From NCBI RefSeq assembly GCF_000292345.1, contig NZ_ALOU01000007.1, forward strand, positions 62,001-126,000: a stretch of DNA of 64,000 nt, in the 5' to 3' direction. Shown in pieces: positions 41,971-51,303 of this stretch. Numbering within the stretch: position 1 is the first letter of the stretch; each line of letters begins with the position of its first letter. This stretch comes from Cupriavidus sp. BIS7. Its GTDB lineage: Bacteria; Pseudomonadota; Gammaproteobacteria; Burkholderiales; Burkholderiaceae. A program made the translations under genes and the position numbers. Below the pieces are notes generated by a model, which was given only the letters and a program-made list of their open reading frames with translations, had not been told where the DNA came from and ran no database searches.

Positions 41971-42387
41971 TCAGTTCCATTTGCCGTCGATGCCGCCCAT
42001 GCTCAACCGGCCCGCGCCGAGCAGCGCAACCGCCAGCGCGCCAGCCAGGTACATCCCCTGCAGTTCCAGCGCCCAGCCACCGGTGGATGCCATCTCGGTA
42101 AGCTGCTTCAAGTGGACCAGCGATAGCGCAAAGACCATGTTGATGGCAATGATCAGCGCTGCCGCCCGCGTCCACAGGCCGATGATCAGCAGGATGGGTG
42201 CCACCACCTCGCCCACATAGACCAGATAGGCCGTCTGTGCCGGCAAGCCCGCCTGCGTGACGACCTGCACCACGAATCCCGGACCGGCGATGATCTTGGA
42301 GATGCCGTGCACCAGGATCAGTGCGCCCAGCACGATGCGGAGTAAGGCCTTGCCGAAGTCCTGCGATCCCTGCGTGCGACTCATCAT
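41971..42387 (-). CDS. DoxX-family membrane protein
   Basis: A 138-aa inner-membrane protein with four helices: ALLRIVLGALILVHGISKI, TAYLVYVGEVVAPILLIIGLWT, AAALIIAINMVFALSLV and GMYLAGALAVALLGAGRLS. This is the DoxX/DoxD fold, linked to thiosulfate or quinone handling and oxidative stress. Start chosen at tandem ATG 42387/42384 with GGGAG upstream. It is 22 bp upstream of the lipoprotein gene, same strand. Confidence 0.87.
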   Translation of the reverse strand: MMSRTQGSQDFGKALLRIVLGALILVHGISKIIAGPGFVVQVVTQAGLPAQTAYLVYVGEVVAPILLIIGLWTRAAALIIAINMVFALSLVHLKQLTEMASTGGWALELQGMYLAGALAVALLGAGRLSMGGIDGKWN

Positions 42388-42540
42388 CTCGACGGCTCCC
42401 TGGAGTTGGATGGCAGCCGCGCACGGCGCGCCGCACCATGCGCATGTGACCTGCACAACTTACCTTAGATCGTGCCGGCGTGAAGGTAAAGGCGCTGCGG
42501 CACGGCGCCTTGGCAGTTTCACGGCTATTTCACGGCTACT

Positions 42541-43542
42541 TCACGGCTGGTCCGGCTGCATCGCGCTGCTATCGGCACGTGCAGCGGGTTCGGTCGGTGG
42601 CGCCACATGCATGCCCAGGCTGGTGGTCGGCACCATGCCGATCTTGCGCGCGCATTCGGGCAGCACGTCGGCCAGATAGTCCAGCAGACGCCGCAGGGCC
42701 GGCGTCACGCCCTGACGCGACGGAAATACTGCGTGGAGCACCCCCATCGGCAGGTCCCACTGCGGCAACACCACTTCCAGATCGCCGCGTTCCACGGCGT
42801 CGCGGCAGTACATGCTTGGCAGCAGCGCCACGCCAATGCCGGCGATTGCCGCCTCGCGCAGCAGCGCAAATTCATCAGTCACCAGTTTCGGGTCATAGCC
42901 AACCTGCACCTGCTCACCGGTCTTGCAGAACAGTGTCCAGACGTACTTGCCGTCGTGCGGCTTCTGGTCCACGCCGGGCATGCCCTCCAGCGCCTGGGGC
43001 GTGCGTGGCCGGCCGATACTGTCGAGCAATGCAGGACTGGCCACCAGCCGCAACTCGCTCTTGCCGAACGTGCGCACCGCAAGGCTGGAGTCCTCAAGCA
43101 CATTGCGCACGCGCAGCGCCAGGTCAAAGCCCTCGGCGATCACATCCACACGGCGGTTGGTGGCCTCGATCTCAAGCTGGATGCCCGGATTCGCGCGCAT
43201 GAAATGGCCGATCGACGGGGCCAGCAACACCTGCGCAATGCCCACCGGGCAGCTCACCCTGAGAGAACCGCCCGGTTGTTCGCGCGCATGTTCAATCACT
43301 TCCCGGGCGGCTTCCGCTGCGTCGAGCATCTCGCGGCAACGCTCGTAGTACGCCTCGCCGAGTGGTGTTACACGCACTTGTCGAGTGGTCCGGCGCAGCA
43401 ATTGCACGCCCAGATCCCTTTCAAGCTGCGCGATCCGACGTGAAAGCCGCGATTTCGGCACACCGATGGCCCGGCTCGCCGCTGAAAAGCTGCCGTGCTG
43501 TACCACCTGGGCAAACAGCGACAAATCGTTGAGATCCTGCAT
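42541..43542 (-). CDS. LysR-family regulator divergent from azoreductase
   Basis: A 333-aa LysR protein (HTH 4-62, FAQVVQHGSFSAASRAIGVPKSRLSRRIAQLERDLG, of the DhmR/aromatic-type group). It is divergent from azoR across 146 bp, the usual arrangement for regulation of azoreductase or quinone reductase genes. The C-terminal tail is longer than usual. Confidence 0.88.
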   Translation of the reverse strand: MQDLNDLSLFAQVVQHGSFSAASRAIGVPKSRLSRRIAQLERDLGVQLLRRTTRQVRVTPLGEAYYERCREMLDAAEAAREVIEHAREQPGGSLRVSCPVGIAQVLLAPSIGHFMRANPGIQLEIEATNRRVDVIAEGFDLALRVRNVLEDSSLAVRTFGKSELRLVASPALLDSIGRPRTPQALEGMPGVDQKPHDGKYVWTLFCKTGEQVQVGYDPKLVTDEFALLREAAIAGIGVALLPSMYCRDAVERGDLEVVLPQWDLPMGVLHAVFPSRQGVTPALRRLLDYLADVLPECARKIGMVPTTSLGMHVAPPTEPAARADSSAMQPDQP

Positions 43543-43688
43543 GGCCGGGCTCCTTCAATACATGCAACGGCGTCTGGACATGCGTCGTTGCGTCGGCAGA
43601 ACAATCATTTGCATTTTGCCTCACTACCGGCACCAATGGGGACCCACTATCTTTCAGCCATCCCAACCGAACCTTAGTGGAGCCAGAC

Positions 43689-44309
43689 ATGAACATCCTG
43701 CAGATCGATTCGAGCGTACTGGGCGACAACTCCGTATCGCGCACCCTGACCGCCAGCATCGTGGCCGACCTCGTTGCAAAGAACCCGGGTGCCAAGGTCA
43801 CCGTGCGTGACCTGGACCGCGAAGCGCCCGCCCACCTGGGCAACCACCTGCTGCCCGTGCTGGGCGGCCCGAAGGACGGCCTGAACGCCGTGCAGCAAGC
43901 CGAACTCGATCGCACCGAAGCGTTCCTTGCCGAATTCATGGCCGCGGACGTGCTGGTTATCGGCGTGCCGCAGTACAACTTCGGCATCCCGAGCCAGCTC
44001 AAGGCGTGGATCGATCGCATCGCCCAGGCCGGCCGCACGTTCCGCTACACCGCCAATGGCCCGGAAGGCCTGGCCACAGGCAAGCGCACCATCGTCGTGT
44101 CGTCGCGAGGCGGTGTGCGTCAGGATTCCAACGCGCTGGACCTGCATGAGATCACCATCGATACGGTGCTGCGCTTCCTGGGCATCACCGATATCAGCAT
44201 CGTCCGCGCCCACGGCCTGGCGATGGGCCCCGACGCACGCGAAGCGGGCCTGAGCACCGCGCGTACGCAGATCGCGGCACTCAACGACGCCGTGCGCGCT
44301 GCCGCCTGA
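43689..44309 (+). CDS. azoR: FMN-dependent NADH-azoreductase
   Basis: A 206-aa flavodoxin-like fold enzyme: MNILQIDSSVLGDNSVSRTLTASIV carries the phosphate-binding start, and VPQYNFGIPSQLKAWIDRIAQAGRTFRYT the FMN/quinone site. AzoR reduces azo dyes and quinones with two electrons, protecting against quinone stress. ATG 43689 follows an AGCCAGAC leader with a weak ribosome site. Divergent LysR gene is the likely regulator. A terminator lies downstream. Confidence 0.92.
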   Translation: MNILQIDSSVLGDNSVSRTLTASIVADLVAKNPGAKVTVRDLDREAPAHLGNHLLPVLGGPKDGLNAVQQAELDRTEAFLAEFMAADVLVIGVPQYNFGIPSQLKAWIDRIAQAGRTFRYTANGPEGLATGKRTIVVSSRGGVRQDSNALDLHEITIDTVLRFLGITDISIVRAHGLAMGPDAREAGLSTARTQIAALNDAVRAAA

Positions 44310-44386
44310 GCCTGAGCCTGCGCCTGAACCTTATCTTCGTCTCCGTGTAGTACCGGCGCCGCCCCCTCGGCGCCGTCTTCGCTGCG

Positions 44387-44418
44387 ACAGGTGCCTCTCC
44401 CGGGGCACCTGTTTTTTT
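44387..44418 (+). terminator. Intrinsic terminator after azoR
   Basis: Stem ACAGGTGCC / GGCACCTGT (44387-44395 and 44404-44412) with an 8-base loop, followed by seven T residues. A second GC-rich hairpin (GGCGCCG...CGGCGCC type) lies at 44353-44374. Confidence 0.88.
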
Positions 44419-44534
44419 ATTTGCGCTATGGGGTATCGGGAGTGGCGGCATGATCCCCCCGGCCGGGCGGCTCGCCCCGGCGTGCGTATGGGTCTATGAT
44501 GGTTCGACATTTGCCGCGCCTTCCAGGAGCCTGC

Positions 44535-45824
44535 ATGCCTTCAGCCTTGCTGCCTGCCGCCGCCAGTCATCCCCCGCAGGAACCCGCCCTTCTCAGCCGC
44601 TACCGCCATGTGCGCAATGCCACGGAAGCACTGGTGGCAGATCTGTCAGATGCTGACGCCACAGTGCAGTCAATGGACGATGCAAGTCCGGCGAAATGGC
44701 ACCTTGCACATACCGCGTGGTTCTTCGAGGAATTCGTACTCGCCGCGCGGCTGCCTGACTATGAGCCGGTCGATCCGCAGTATCGCTATCTGTTCAACTC
44801 GTACTATGAAGCGGTTGGCGCCCGCCACCCTCGCCCGCGCCGTGGACTGCTGACGCGCCCGACGCTCGACGAGGTGCTGGCCTATCGCGAGGCCGTCGAC
44901 GAAGCGATGGAGTCGCTGCTGATGCGCGCACAGACCGACACCGAAGCCGCCCTGATCACGCTTGGACTAAATCACGAGCAGCAGCACCAGGAGCTTTTGC
45001 TCACCGACATCCTGCACCTGTTCGCGCAGAATCCGCTGCGTCCGGCCTATGCCCCGACGCTGGCATCGCCGGTCATCACGGACCCTCGCCCCGAGCCTGA
45101 ATGGATCTCGATCCCGGGGGGCGTGGTGAGCATCGGGCACGGCGGCGACGGCTTCGCGTTCGATTGCGAAAGCCCGCGCCATCAAGTCCTGTTGCAGCCC
45201 TACGCGTTGTGTTCGCACCCGGTCAGCAACCGGCAGTGGTTCGAGTTCATCGAGGACGGCGGCTACCAGACTGCCGGGCTTTGGTTATCGGACGGCTGGC
45301 GCTGGGTCTGCGACAACGCCATCGAGGCACCGCTCTACTGGGAAGACCACGACGGCACATGGTGGCAGATGACGCTGCGCGGCATGCAGCCTGTCGATCC
45401 GGAAAGCCCGGTGACGCATGTGAGCTTCTTCGAAGCCGACGCGTTCGCTCGCTGGGCCGAGCGCCGCCTGCCCACCGAGGCCGAATGGGAACATGCGGCA
45501 CGCAACCTGGCGGCCACGGGAAATTTTGTCGAAGATCGCGTGCTACGCCCCCTGCCCGATCGCCAGAACACGGCCGGAGCCTTGCGACAGATGTTCGGCG
45601 ACGTCTGGGAATGGACCGGCAGCGCCTTCCTCCCCTATCCCGGCTTCCGGCCGAACGCTGGTGCCGTGGGCGAGTACAACGGCAAGTTCATGAGCAGCCA
45701 GATGGTGCTGCGCGGCGGGTCGTGCGTCACGTCCGAGTCGCATATCCGCGCAAGCTATCGCAACTTCTTCTATCCGCATCAGCGATGGCAGTTCACGGGA
45801 GTGCGGTTGGCAGATGATGCTTGA
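44535..45824 (+). CDS. egtB: Ergothioneine biosynthesis protein EgtB (hercynine sulfoxide synthase)
   Basis: A 429-aa enzyme with an N-terminal DinB-like four-helix domain (HLAHTAW, His56/His59; the HEQQHQE iron motif with H147, H151 and E153) and a C-terminal FGE-sulfatase domain at about 190-429 (PEWISIPGGVVSIGHGGDGFAFDCESPRHQV, MFGDVWEWTGSAF, RGGSCVTSESHIRASYRNFF). With Fe(II) and O2 it joins hercynine to cysteine or gamma-glutamylcysteine. ATG 44535 follows an AGGAGC site. EgtD, which makes hercynine, is not next to it here; the low-GC island begins about 20 bp downstream. Confidence 0.93.
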   Translation: MPSALLPAAASHPPQEPALLSRYRHVRNATEALVADLSDADATVQSMDDASPAKWHLAHTAWFFEEFVLAARLPDYEPVDPQYRYLFNSYYEAVGARHPRPRRGLLTRPTLDEVLAYREAVDEAMESLLMRAQTDTEAALITLGLNHEQQHQELLLTDILHLFAQNPLRPAYAPTLASPVITDPRPEPEWISIPGGVVSIGHGGDGFAFDCESPRHQVLLQPYALCSHPVSNRQWFEFIEDGGYQTAGLWLSDGWRWVCDNAIEAPLYWEDHDGTWWQMTLRGMQPVDPESPVTHVSFFEADAFARWAERRLPTEAEWEHAARNLAATGNFVEDRVLRPLPDRQNTAGALRQMFGDVWEWTGSAFLPYPGFRPNAGAVGEYNGKFMSSQMVLRGGSCVTSESHIRASYRNFFYPHQRWQFTGVRLADDA

Positions 45825-45941
45825 CGAGTTTTGCAAGCTTCTGTCTGTTGGCGTGGTGAAATTTTGGCCGTTAATTGCAAATCTTAGAATCGCTGGATTC
45901 CGCTACCGGCCAGCAATCGCTTCAATGCCTCGCACATCCCC

Positions 45942-46433
45942 TTAACCATCGATCTCATCGTCGGGCGGAACGGTTGTTATCCCCCGGAACGCCCTTGGAC
46001 TCAGGCGATAAGTGGCTGCACCCGAACTGCAAACATGATTCGCGACGTTGCGACCATCTTTCAAAACATAGACACCACTCGGAAATCCGTCATATATAAC
46101 ATAATCATATCCATTAGATTTGAATCTTACATGAGTAAAACTTACGCCACCCGCATGAATGTCGCTAATAAAGAATCGGTTAAACGGCACATCCGCCACG
46201 CGTGGATATTGAAGCTCGATATCGCCTAGCCCCCCAAATCGGTACTGAACATGGCCGTTATTTGGGGATATATTTCCCGATGCACACAAAGATATAATCC
46301 TTTCACTACTCGTTGCACAACTAAAATAGACCTCCTCAGTTGGACGGCAAAGAGTATCATTGTTCGCCCCGCATGGTTGGGCCGCGGCAGAAAAACCCAA
46401 ACAAAAAAGAGAGAGACCATGAAACCATTTCAA
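45942..46433 (-). CDS. Exported hypothetical; candidate immunity protein for the large muramidase
   Basis: A 163-aa protein with signal peptide MKWFHGLSLFCLGFSAAAQ when started at TTG 46433. That TTG is supported by an AAGGAG site 7 bases upstream (46446-46441) and by a 4-bp TTGA overlap with the stop of the large hydrolase gene; an in-frame ATG at 46454 would start inside that gene and spoil the signal peptide. The mature part has several cysteines and aromatic residues (NGYDYVIYDGFPSGVYVLKDG) but no known domain. Low GC (about 45%). Exported and coupled to a wall hydrolase, it fits an immunity role; that is inference. Confidence 0.72.
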   Translation of the reverse strand: MKWFHGLSLFCLGFSAAAQPCGANNDTLCRPTEEVYFSCATSSERIISLCASGNISPNNGHVQYRFGGLGDIELQYPRVADVPFNRFFISDIHAGGVSFTHVRFKSNGYDYVIYDGFPSGVYVLKDGRNVANHVCSSGAATYRLSPRAFRGITTVPPDDEIDG

Positions 46434-48943
46434 TTCAAAACTCCTTGTGACCATATAAACTCGAAATTTCTGACACGAGCCGCCCTGCTATCTGTATGAA
46501 AGTTCACAATTTCAGTAATATCATCAACATGACTTGAATCCGATCCACGATCAGCTTTTTCTGGCAACCTCCCACTCAGCCAAAAATATACAGCAGACCG
46601 AACCGCATACTTTGCAGAAAGCAGCAGATCTGGAGCCTGTTCAAAATCAAGCAGTTCAGTTGGCCATTCCGCCTGATTTTCGACATGCCAGGCTGTGAAC
46701 GCTCGATAATTTGCGCGCCCAGTCAAATGCTTCAAGCCGCGCCCGCGATATTTCCATCCATCTCCACTCTTATAGTCGCCATTTCCAAGATCCCTCCTGT
46801 TGCAATAAGCACCATTCGCGATTGCCTCAAAATCCGTCTGGGCCATCCTAGCACCGTCTTCCTTTACTCCGCGCTGACTGGCATATCCGTGCGCGTCCGC
46901 CATCTCCGGATTGCGACGAAAATATGAGAAAGTTCTTTTGAGATTTTCCGCGCTCCATACAAACCCCTCTTCAAGGCCGATCGACGACCCTGTCTCCTGC
47001 ATGACCTGCGCAAAGAAATGAGCTCTTCTCAATGGCGTATCAAGCTTGTAGAAATCGATATGCGCATTGAGTTCATCAACAATCTCAACGAGCAGGGAGT
47101 CCCTGGCTCTTGGAAAGAGCCTCTTCAACTGCGCCGATGTAAATCGAAACTTGTTGAAGAAATTCCCGACGAACCCCACCGGATGAATATGAAACACATT
47201 CGGCAGCGGCAGATCCGGGACGCCTGCCTTCACCTCATCCCACCAGACCAGCTTCTCGATTCGCATCTGCTCGGCCTCGTGCAGCGCTTTCGCCCCGGCC
47301 TGATTTTCGATTTCCCGGACAAGCTGTTTCCACTTGGCAGGGTTGGCCCATTCGCTCTCGTGCTTGATGATGAGTCGTGACAGGCTTAATGCCCGCCACG
47401 GGTCGTCGCAGGCGACGCGCAGTTCGTCGGCAGCCTGGCTACCGTCCCCGGTCTGATAGACGGCACGATAGACCTTGGCCATCAATGGATTGAGCTTTTC
47501 CAGTGCGCTTGGCGCAGGCACATCCGCCCCTAATCCGTGGTCGACATGCGCCCTGGCATTGACAAACGTTGTGTGGGTCGGGTCGTGCGCCCCCTCGAAG
47601 ACGTCGAAATCGATCCAAGCCTGTGCAGACTCGAGCGTGACCCTGCCGCCCGCAAAATTCTCCTCCCGCACCCAACCACTGATGGGGTGACGCAATACAT
47701 TCGCACTCTCGACCTTCCACCATCGCCGCCGACGGTCAGGGCCCGCTTCAGTTTCGGTGTAGGAGTTCTCCTTCCGCCTGGCGAGTTCTGCTAGTGCCGC
47801 CACGTAGATGACGTCTGTCTGGGGAGCGTCCTGCCCTTCGTGATTGGCCGCCTTGTAGAGCTTGGTCCTTCTGTCCACGCGCAAGATCGTTGGATCGCCA
47901 GGCAATCCCAGCGCCTCCCAAGCGTCGGGCCGATGCGAGTTCTCCGAGATCCACGCACGCCCCTGCTTGAGGAAGGCCTTGATGTCGTCCCCGGAAAAAA
48001 CCTCGATGTGCACCATCCGGTTCGCGATCAACTGGTTGAGCGAATCATGGCGACCTAGGTGTCCGACCAGTTCGCCTGCCTTGATCTTGATTGGCGCAGG
48101 AGGAATGACCACACGGTCGAAGAATGTGTCCGGCATGACCTCGTCAACCGCTGGGCCGCCGTTCGTGTTGCCCAGGAAGGCCCACCCGCCTAGGGCATCT
48201 GCTGGTGCAGCGTAGCCTCCCGCCCTGGGTGGATAAGGCTGCGCGCCATGCGCATCCTTGATCCTGCCCCAGTCGCCCGCGCGTTCACTGATGCTGAATT
48301 GTGCTCCTCGGGGCAAAATGCACAAGGGCGCGCCGTCTGGCTTCGTAACACGGACCCTCAGCCCCGTCTGCTCAGGTGGCGCAGCTTGACCAGATGCCCT
48401 CGCATATGGCTTGTCTCGGGCAAAGGCCGTCACCTTGAACTCTGGCGACCAGTATGCGGGCCTACGCAGTTTCTTGTCACCGTCATACCCGGCAAAATCC
48501 TGCAGGTGCATGTACAGGCTGAAGAACACCAGCTTGGTACCCCGGGGAAACTCCATCGAGTGGCGAACCAGGGCAAAGCCAGTGCTATAGGGAGCCTTGA
48601 TGGACGGCATATCAGCCTGGGCAGGCAACTCGCTGACCGGATAGTTTCGATTCAGCCGCCACGCGACGACCTCGCCATCAGCGATGCAACGCACCCCACC
48701 CTCCAGGTCCAGACACTGGCCGGCCCCGGCCTCGGAAATGTGGATACCTCCGTGCCACATGCCATTGCGGCTGACCGCAAAGGTACCCGACGGCTCCTTC
48801 GTCAAGAGCTTATGAAATTCATGTTCGTCAGTGATCTCAACGGACTCCGCGTCGTTACCTTGCACCTTTTTGCGTAGCGGAAAAACGAAGCGCAATAACT
48901 TTAGTGGGGGGAGTGGTGGACTGGTAGATGTGGCAGCTGACAT
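46430..48943 (-). CDS. Large peptidoglycan hydrolase (degenerate M23 + GH19); candidate T6SS effector
   Basis: An 837-aa protein without signal peptide. Residues 60-320 resemble a LytM/M23 peptidase (HGGIHI at 64-69, YMHLQ at 144-148, GELVGHLGRHD...VHIEVFSG at 290-318), but the first zinc motif is HxxxH rather than HxxxD and the last HxH is reduced to VHIE. An SH3-like insert lies about 190-260 and another SH3-like domain about 350-440. Residues about 600-837 form a GH19 muramidase/chitinase: RRAHFFAQVMQETG with likely acid E650, and GWKYRGRGLKHLTGRANY at 729-746. Peptidoglycan cutting is well supported; the effector role rests on the missing signal, coupled exported partner and low-GC island. 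No VgrG is near. Confidence 0.78.
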   Translation of the reverse strand: MSAATSTSPPLPPLKLLRFVFPLRKKVQGNDAESVEITDEHEFHKLLTKEPSGTFAVSRNGMWHGGIHISEAGAGQCLDLEGGVRCIADGEVVAWRLNRNYPVSELPAQADMPSIKAPYSTGFALVRHSMEFPRGTKLVFFSLYMHLQDFAGYDGDKKLRRPAYWSPEFKVTAFARDKPYARASGQAAPPEQTGLRVRVTKPDGAPLCILPRGAQFSISERAGDWGRIKDAHGAQPYPPRAGGYAAPADALGGWAFLGNTNGGPAVDEVMPDTFFDRVVIPPAPIKIKAGELVGHLGRHDSLNQLIANRMVHIEVFSGDDIKAFLKQGRAWISENSHRPDAWEALGLPGDPTILRVDRRTKLYKAANHEGQDAPQTDVIYVAALAELARRKENSYTETEAGPDRRRRWWKVESANVLRHPISGWVREENFAGGRVTLESAQAWIDFDVFEGAHDPTHTTFVNARAHVDHGLGADVPAPSALEKLNPLMAKVYRAVYQTGDGSQAADELRVACDDPWRALSLSRLIIKHESEWANPAKWKQLVREIENQAGAKALHEAEQMRIEKLVWWDEVKAGVPDLPLPNVFHIHPVGFVGNFFNKFRFTSAQLKRLFPRARDSLLVEIVDELNAHIDFYKLDTPLRRAHFFAQVMQETGSSIGLEEGFVWSAENLKRTFSYFRRNPEMADAHGYASQRGVKEDGARMAQTDFEAIANGAYCNRRDLGNGDYKSGDGWKYRGRGLKHLTGRANYRAFTAWHVENQAEWPTELLDFEQAPDLLLSAKYAVRSAVYFWLSGRLPEKADRGSDSSHVDDITEIVNFHTDSRAARVRNFEFIWSQGVLN
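46441..46446 (-). promoter_or_regulatory. Ribosome site selecting the TTG start of the immunity gene
   Basis: AAGGAG on the minus strand, 7 bases before TTG 46433, inside the 3' end of the hydrolase gene. It argues for TTG rather than the ATG at 46454. Confidence 0.75.
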
Positions 48944-49203
48944 ATCGGTTGACCCAGAGAACCCGAGCGCCGAAGGCTACCTTTTTTATTCCCATGAAAA
49001 CAGCATTTTTATTATTAAAGGAATTTAATTTTTAGTTATCCAATATTTAAATATTCTACGATATACACAATATTGATGCACATGCTAGGAACTTGCGCAG
49101 GATGCCGCTCCAATTGCCACCAGCCAGTGTGCCTCTTGCCCGAACATCGCCCCAACTTGATAGAGGCGATAATGATTTCACCACCGACCGGCAGCGATCA
49201 GGA
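48944..49203. other. AT-rich intergenic upstream of effector gene
   Basis: About 260 bp of markedly AT-rich sequence (runs such as TTTTTATTATTAAAGGAATTT), unlike the neighbouring high-GC genes. It would hold the promoter of the effector gene and the 3' end of prpR; no gene or repeat was seen. Confidence 0.6.
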
Positions 49204-51195
49204 TCACCCCTCACGCAACCGCCGCCACAGCGTCGTCGGACTGATACCCAACTGCGCGCACGCCGCCGCGCGATTTCCGCCGCAGTCGGCCAGCACACGG
49301 CGGATATGCTCCGCCTGGCTTGCCTTGGAGACCCCGGCCAGCGACTGCGCGGGTTCGCCCTCGGCCATCGCGATGGCAATCCCCTGGTCGCCTGAGAACA
49401 GTTCTGGCACCGCTGCCTGCAACTCGCGCTGCAAGGCTGCCGGCGTCAGGTTGGCGCCGGCCACGAGCACGGCGATCCGTTCGGTCACGTTTTCCAGCTC
49501 GCGAATATTCCCCGGCCACGCGTAGCGCGCCAGTCGGGCACGGACAATCGCGGGCAGTGCTTGCGCCTCGGCAATGCCAAGCCGCTCCTGGGCGCGCCGG
49601 TACAGCAGTTCAGCCAGCACGGGCAGGTCCGCCGCGCGGTCGCGCAATGGCGGCATCTCGATGCGCAGGATATTGAGCCGGTAGTAGAGATCCTGGCGGA
49701 ACGATCCTTCGCGCACCAGCGCGGAGAGGTCCCGGTGGGTAGCGGCAATTACGCGCACATTGACCGGCACCGCTTCGATGGCGCCAATCGGCAGCACCTG
49801 TTTTTCCTGCAGCACGCGCAGCAGGCGCGTTTGCAGTGCCGGGGGCATGTCGCCAATCTCGTCGAGAAATAGCGTGCCGTTATGGGCCGACTCAAACAGG
49901 CCCGCCTTGCCGCCACGCCGCGCGCCGGTGAATGCGCCTTCCTCGTAGCCGAACAGCTCAGATTCGAGCAGAGTCTCGGGAAATGCCGCGCAGTTGACCG
50001 CGACAAACGGAAACGCGCGCCGCGGGCTGGCATCGTGCATACCCTGCGCCAGCACTTCCTTGCCGGTGCCGCTCTCGCCGCTGACCAGCACCGTTGAATC
50101 GACCAGCGCATAACGCCGCGCCAACGCGCGCAAATCGTTCATCGCCGGGGAGTCGCCGGCCAGGTCCTCCAGGCTGTACCGCACGCCGGCGGCCCGGGCA
50201 CGCGAACGGGACCGCAGGTTGCGGTCGGCGCGATGAATTGCGTTGGCATCCTGGATCGTCAGTACCGCGCCCGTGGTACCTGTCTCCCCGACAATCGGAA
50301 TCCGGTTGACCACCACCATCTTGTCGCCGAGCCGATGGATCGCCTCCAGTTCGCGCGTGCCGCTCTGCATCACGCCGTCGAGCGACAGGCCCGGCGCCAG
50401 CGTGGACAGCTTGCGGCCCACCGCGACGCCGGCCGGCGCGCCCAGGAAACGCTCCATCGCCGGATTGAACGCCTGCACGCGCCCCTCGCCGTCGACGGCC
50501 GCCACCCCTTCATTCAGGTGGGCCAGGATCGTGTTCACGTACTCGCGCCGGGTGGATTCGATACGGCGCAGGCGCGCGGCCTCGATTGCGTCTTCCAGCG
50601 CCAGCCGCACCGCGTTGCCCGAGTACAGGAATACGCCGACGAGTCCGTACTTGTCGGCCAGGTCGGTCACCATGCCCGGGCCAACCACCACGCGCACACC
50701 CTCCTCCTTGAGCGCGCGCACGCGTGCCGTGGCATCGTCTTCGGTCAGATAGGTATATCGCGGGATATCGAGCGAGAAGGCACGCACGAATTCATCGACC
50801 TCGGCATAGGTCGACGCATGGGTCACCAGCGCCACCTTGGGCGAGATCCGGCGCGCGGTGGCCAGTGCGCTCATCACGTCAAAGCCGGTCACCTTGACCA
50901 GCACCACGGGCACATCAACGTGCTGGCGCAGATAGGCGCCGTTCGATCCGCCCGCCACCACCACATCGACGCGGTTCTCGCGCGCCTCCCGGTTGATTGC
51001 ACTGGCGGCTGCCTCGAACGCCCGGCCGACGATCCGGAACTCCGCGCGGCCAGCATAGGCGGGAATCAGTTCGGCAAAGGCCCGCGAGAGACGGCTGATG
51101 CCCATGGCCCAGATACGCGGGCGGGCGCCGGGTGCCACCGGACCGGACGGATTCAGGGAAATAGGCTGCTGGACAGTGGGGGGCGAAGGAGTCAT
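49204..51195 (-). CDS. prpR: Sigma-54-dependent activator of propionate catabolism
   Basis: A 663-aa enhancer-binding protein. The N-terminal PrpR sensor domain covers 25-210 (IWAMGISRLSRAFAELIPAYA...), a PAS domain about 225-330, the AAA+ sigma-54 domain about 350-580 with Walker A GESGTGKE near 372, GAFTGA and GNIRELEN, and a C-terminal Fis-type HTH (AEHIRRVLADCGGNRAAACAQLGISPTTLWRRL). PrpR senses 2-methylcitrate and opens the sigma-54 promoter of the divergent prp operon. It may also repress itself through the palindrome at 51252-51271. Confidence 0.95.
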   Translation of the reverse strand: MTPSPPTVQQPISLNPSGPVAPGARPRIWAMGISRLSRAFAELIPAYAGRAEFRIVGRAFEAAASAINREARENRVDVVVAGGSNGAYLRQHVDVPVVLVKVTGFDVMSALATARRISPKVALVTHASTYAEVDEFVRAFSLDIPRYTYLTEDDATARVRALKEEGVRVVVGPGMVTDLADKYGLVGVFLYSGNAVRLALEDAIEAARLRRIESTRREYVNTILAHLNEGVAAVDGEGRVQAFNPAMERFLGAPAGVAVGRKLSTLAPGLSLDGVMQSGTRELEAIHRLGDKMVVVNRIPIVGETGTTGAVLTIQDANAIHRADRNLRSRSRARAAGVRYSLEDLAGDSPAMNDLRALARRYALVDSTVLVSGESGTGKEVLAQGMHDASPRRAFPFVAVNCAAFPETLLESELFGYEEGAFTGARRGGKAGLFESAHNGTLFLDEIGDMPPALQTRLLRVLQEKQVLPIGAIEAVPVNVRVIAATHRDLSALVREGSFRQDLYYRLNILRIEMPPLRDRAADLPVLAELLYRRAQERLGIAEAQALPAIVRARLARYAWPGNIRELENVTERIAVLVAGANLTPAALQRELQAAVPELFSGDQGIAIAMAEGEPAQSLAGVSKASQAEHIRRVLADCGGNRAAACAQLGISPTTLWRRLREG

Positions 51196-51251
51196 GGAAC
51201 AGCGTCTGCGACGGGCGTATAGTCGTTGTGGATTGTGCGCCGGCCCGCCTC

Positions 51252-51303
51252 GCATTTCAACTTTGAAATGCAATGAATTTCAAATTCGAATGCGAAATGT
51301 GCC
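51252..51303. promoter_or_regulatory. PrpR binding palindromes (enhancer)
   Basis: A perfect 20-bp palindrome, arms GCATTTCAA / TTGAAATGC with centre CT (51252-51271), and beside it a weaker inverted repeat ATTTC-N12-GAAAT (51277-51298). Both lie about 150-170 bp upstream of the -24/-12 promoter, the right distance for an enhancer. Confidence 0.7.
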
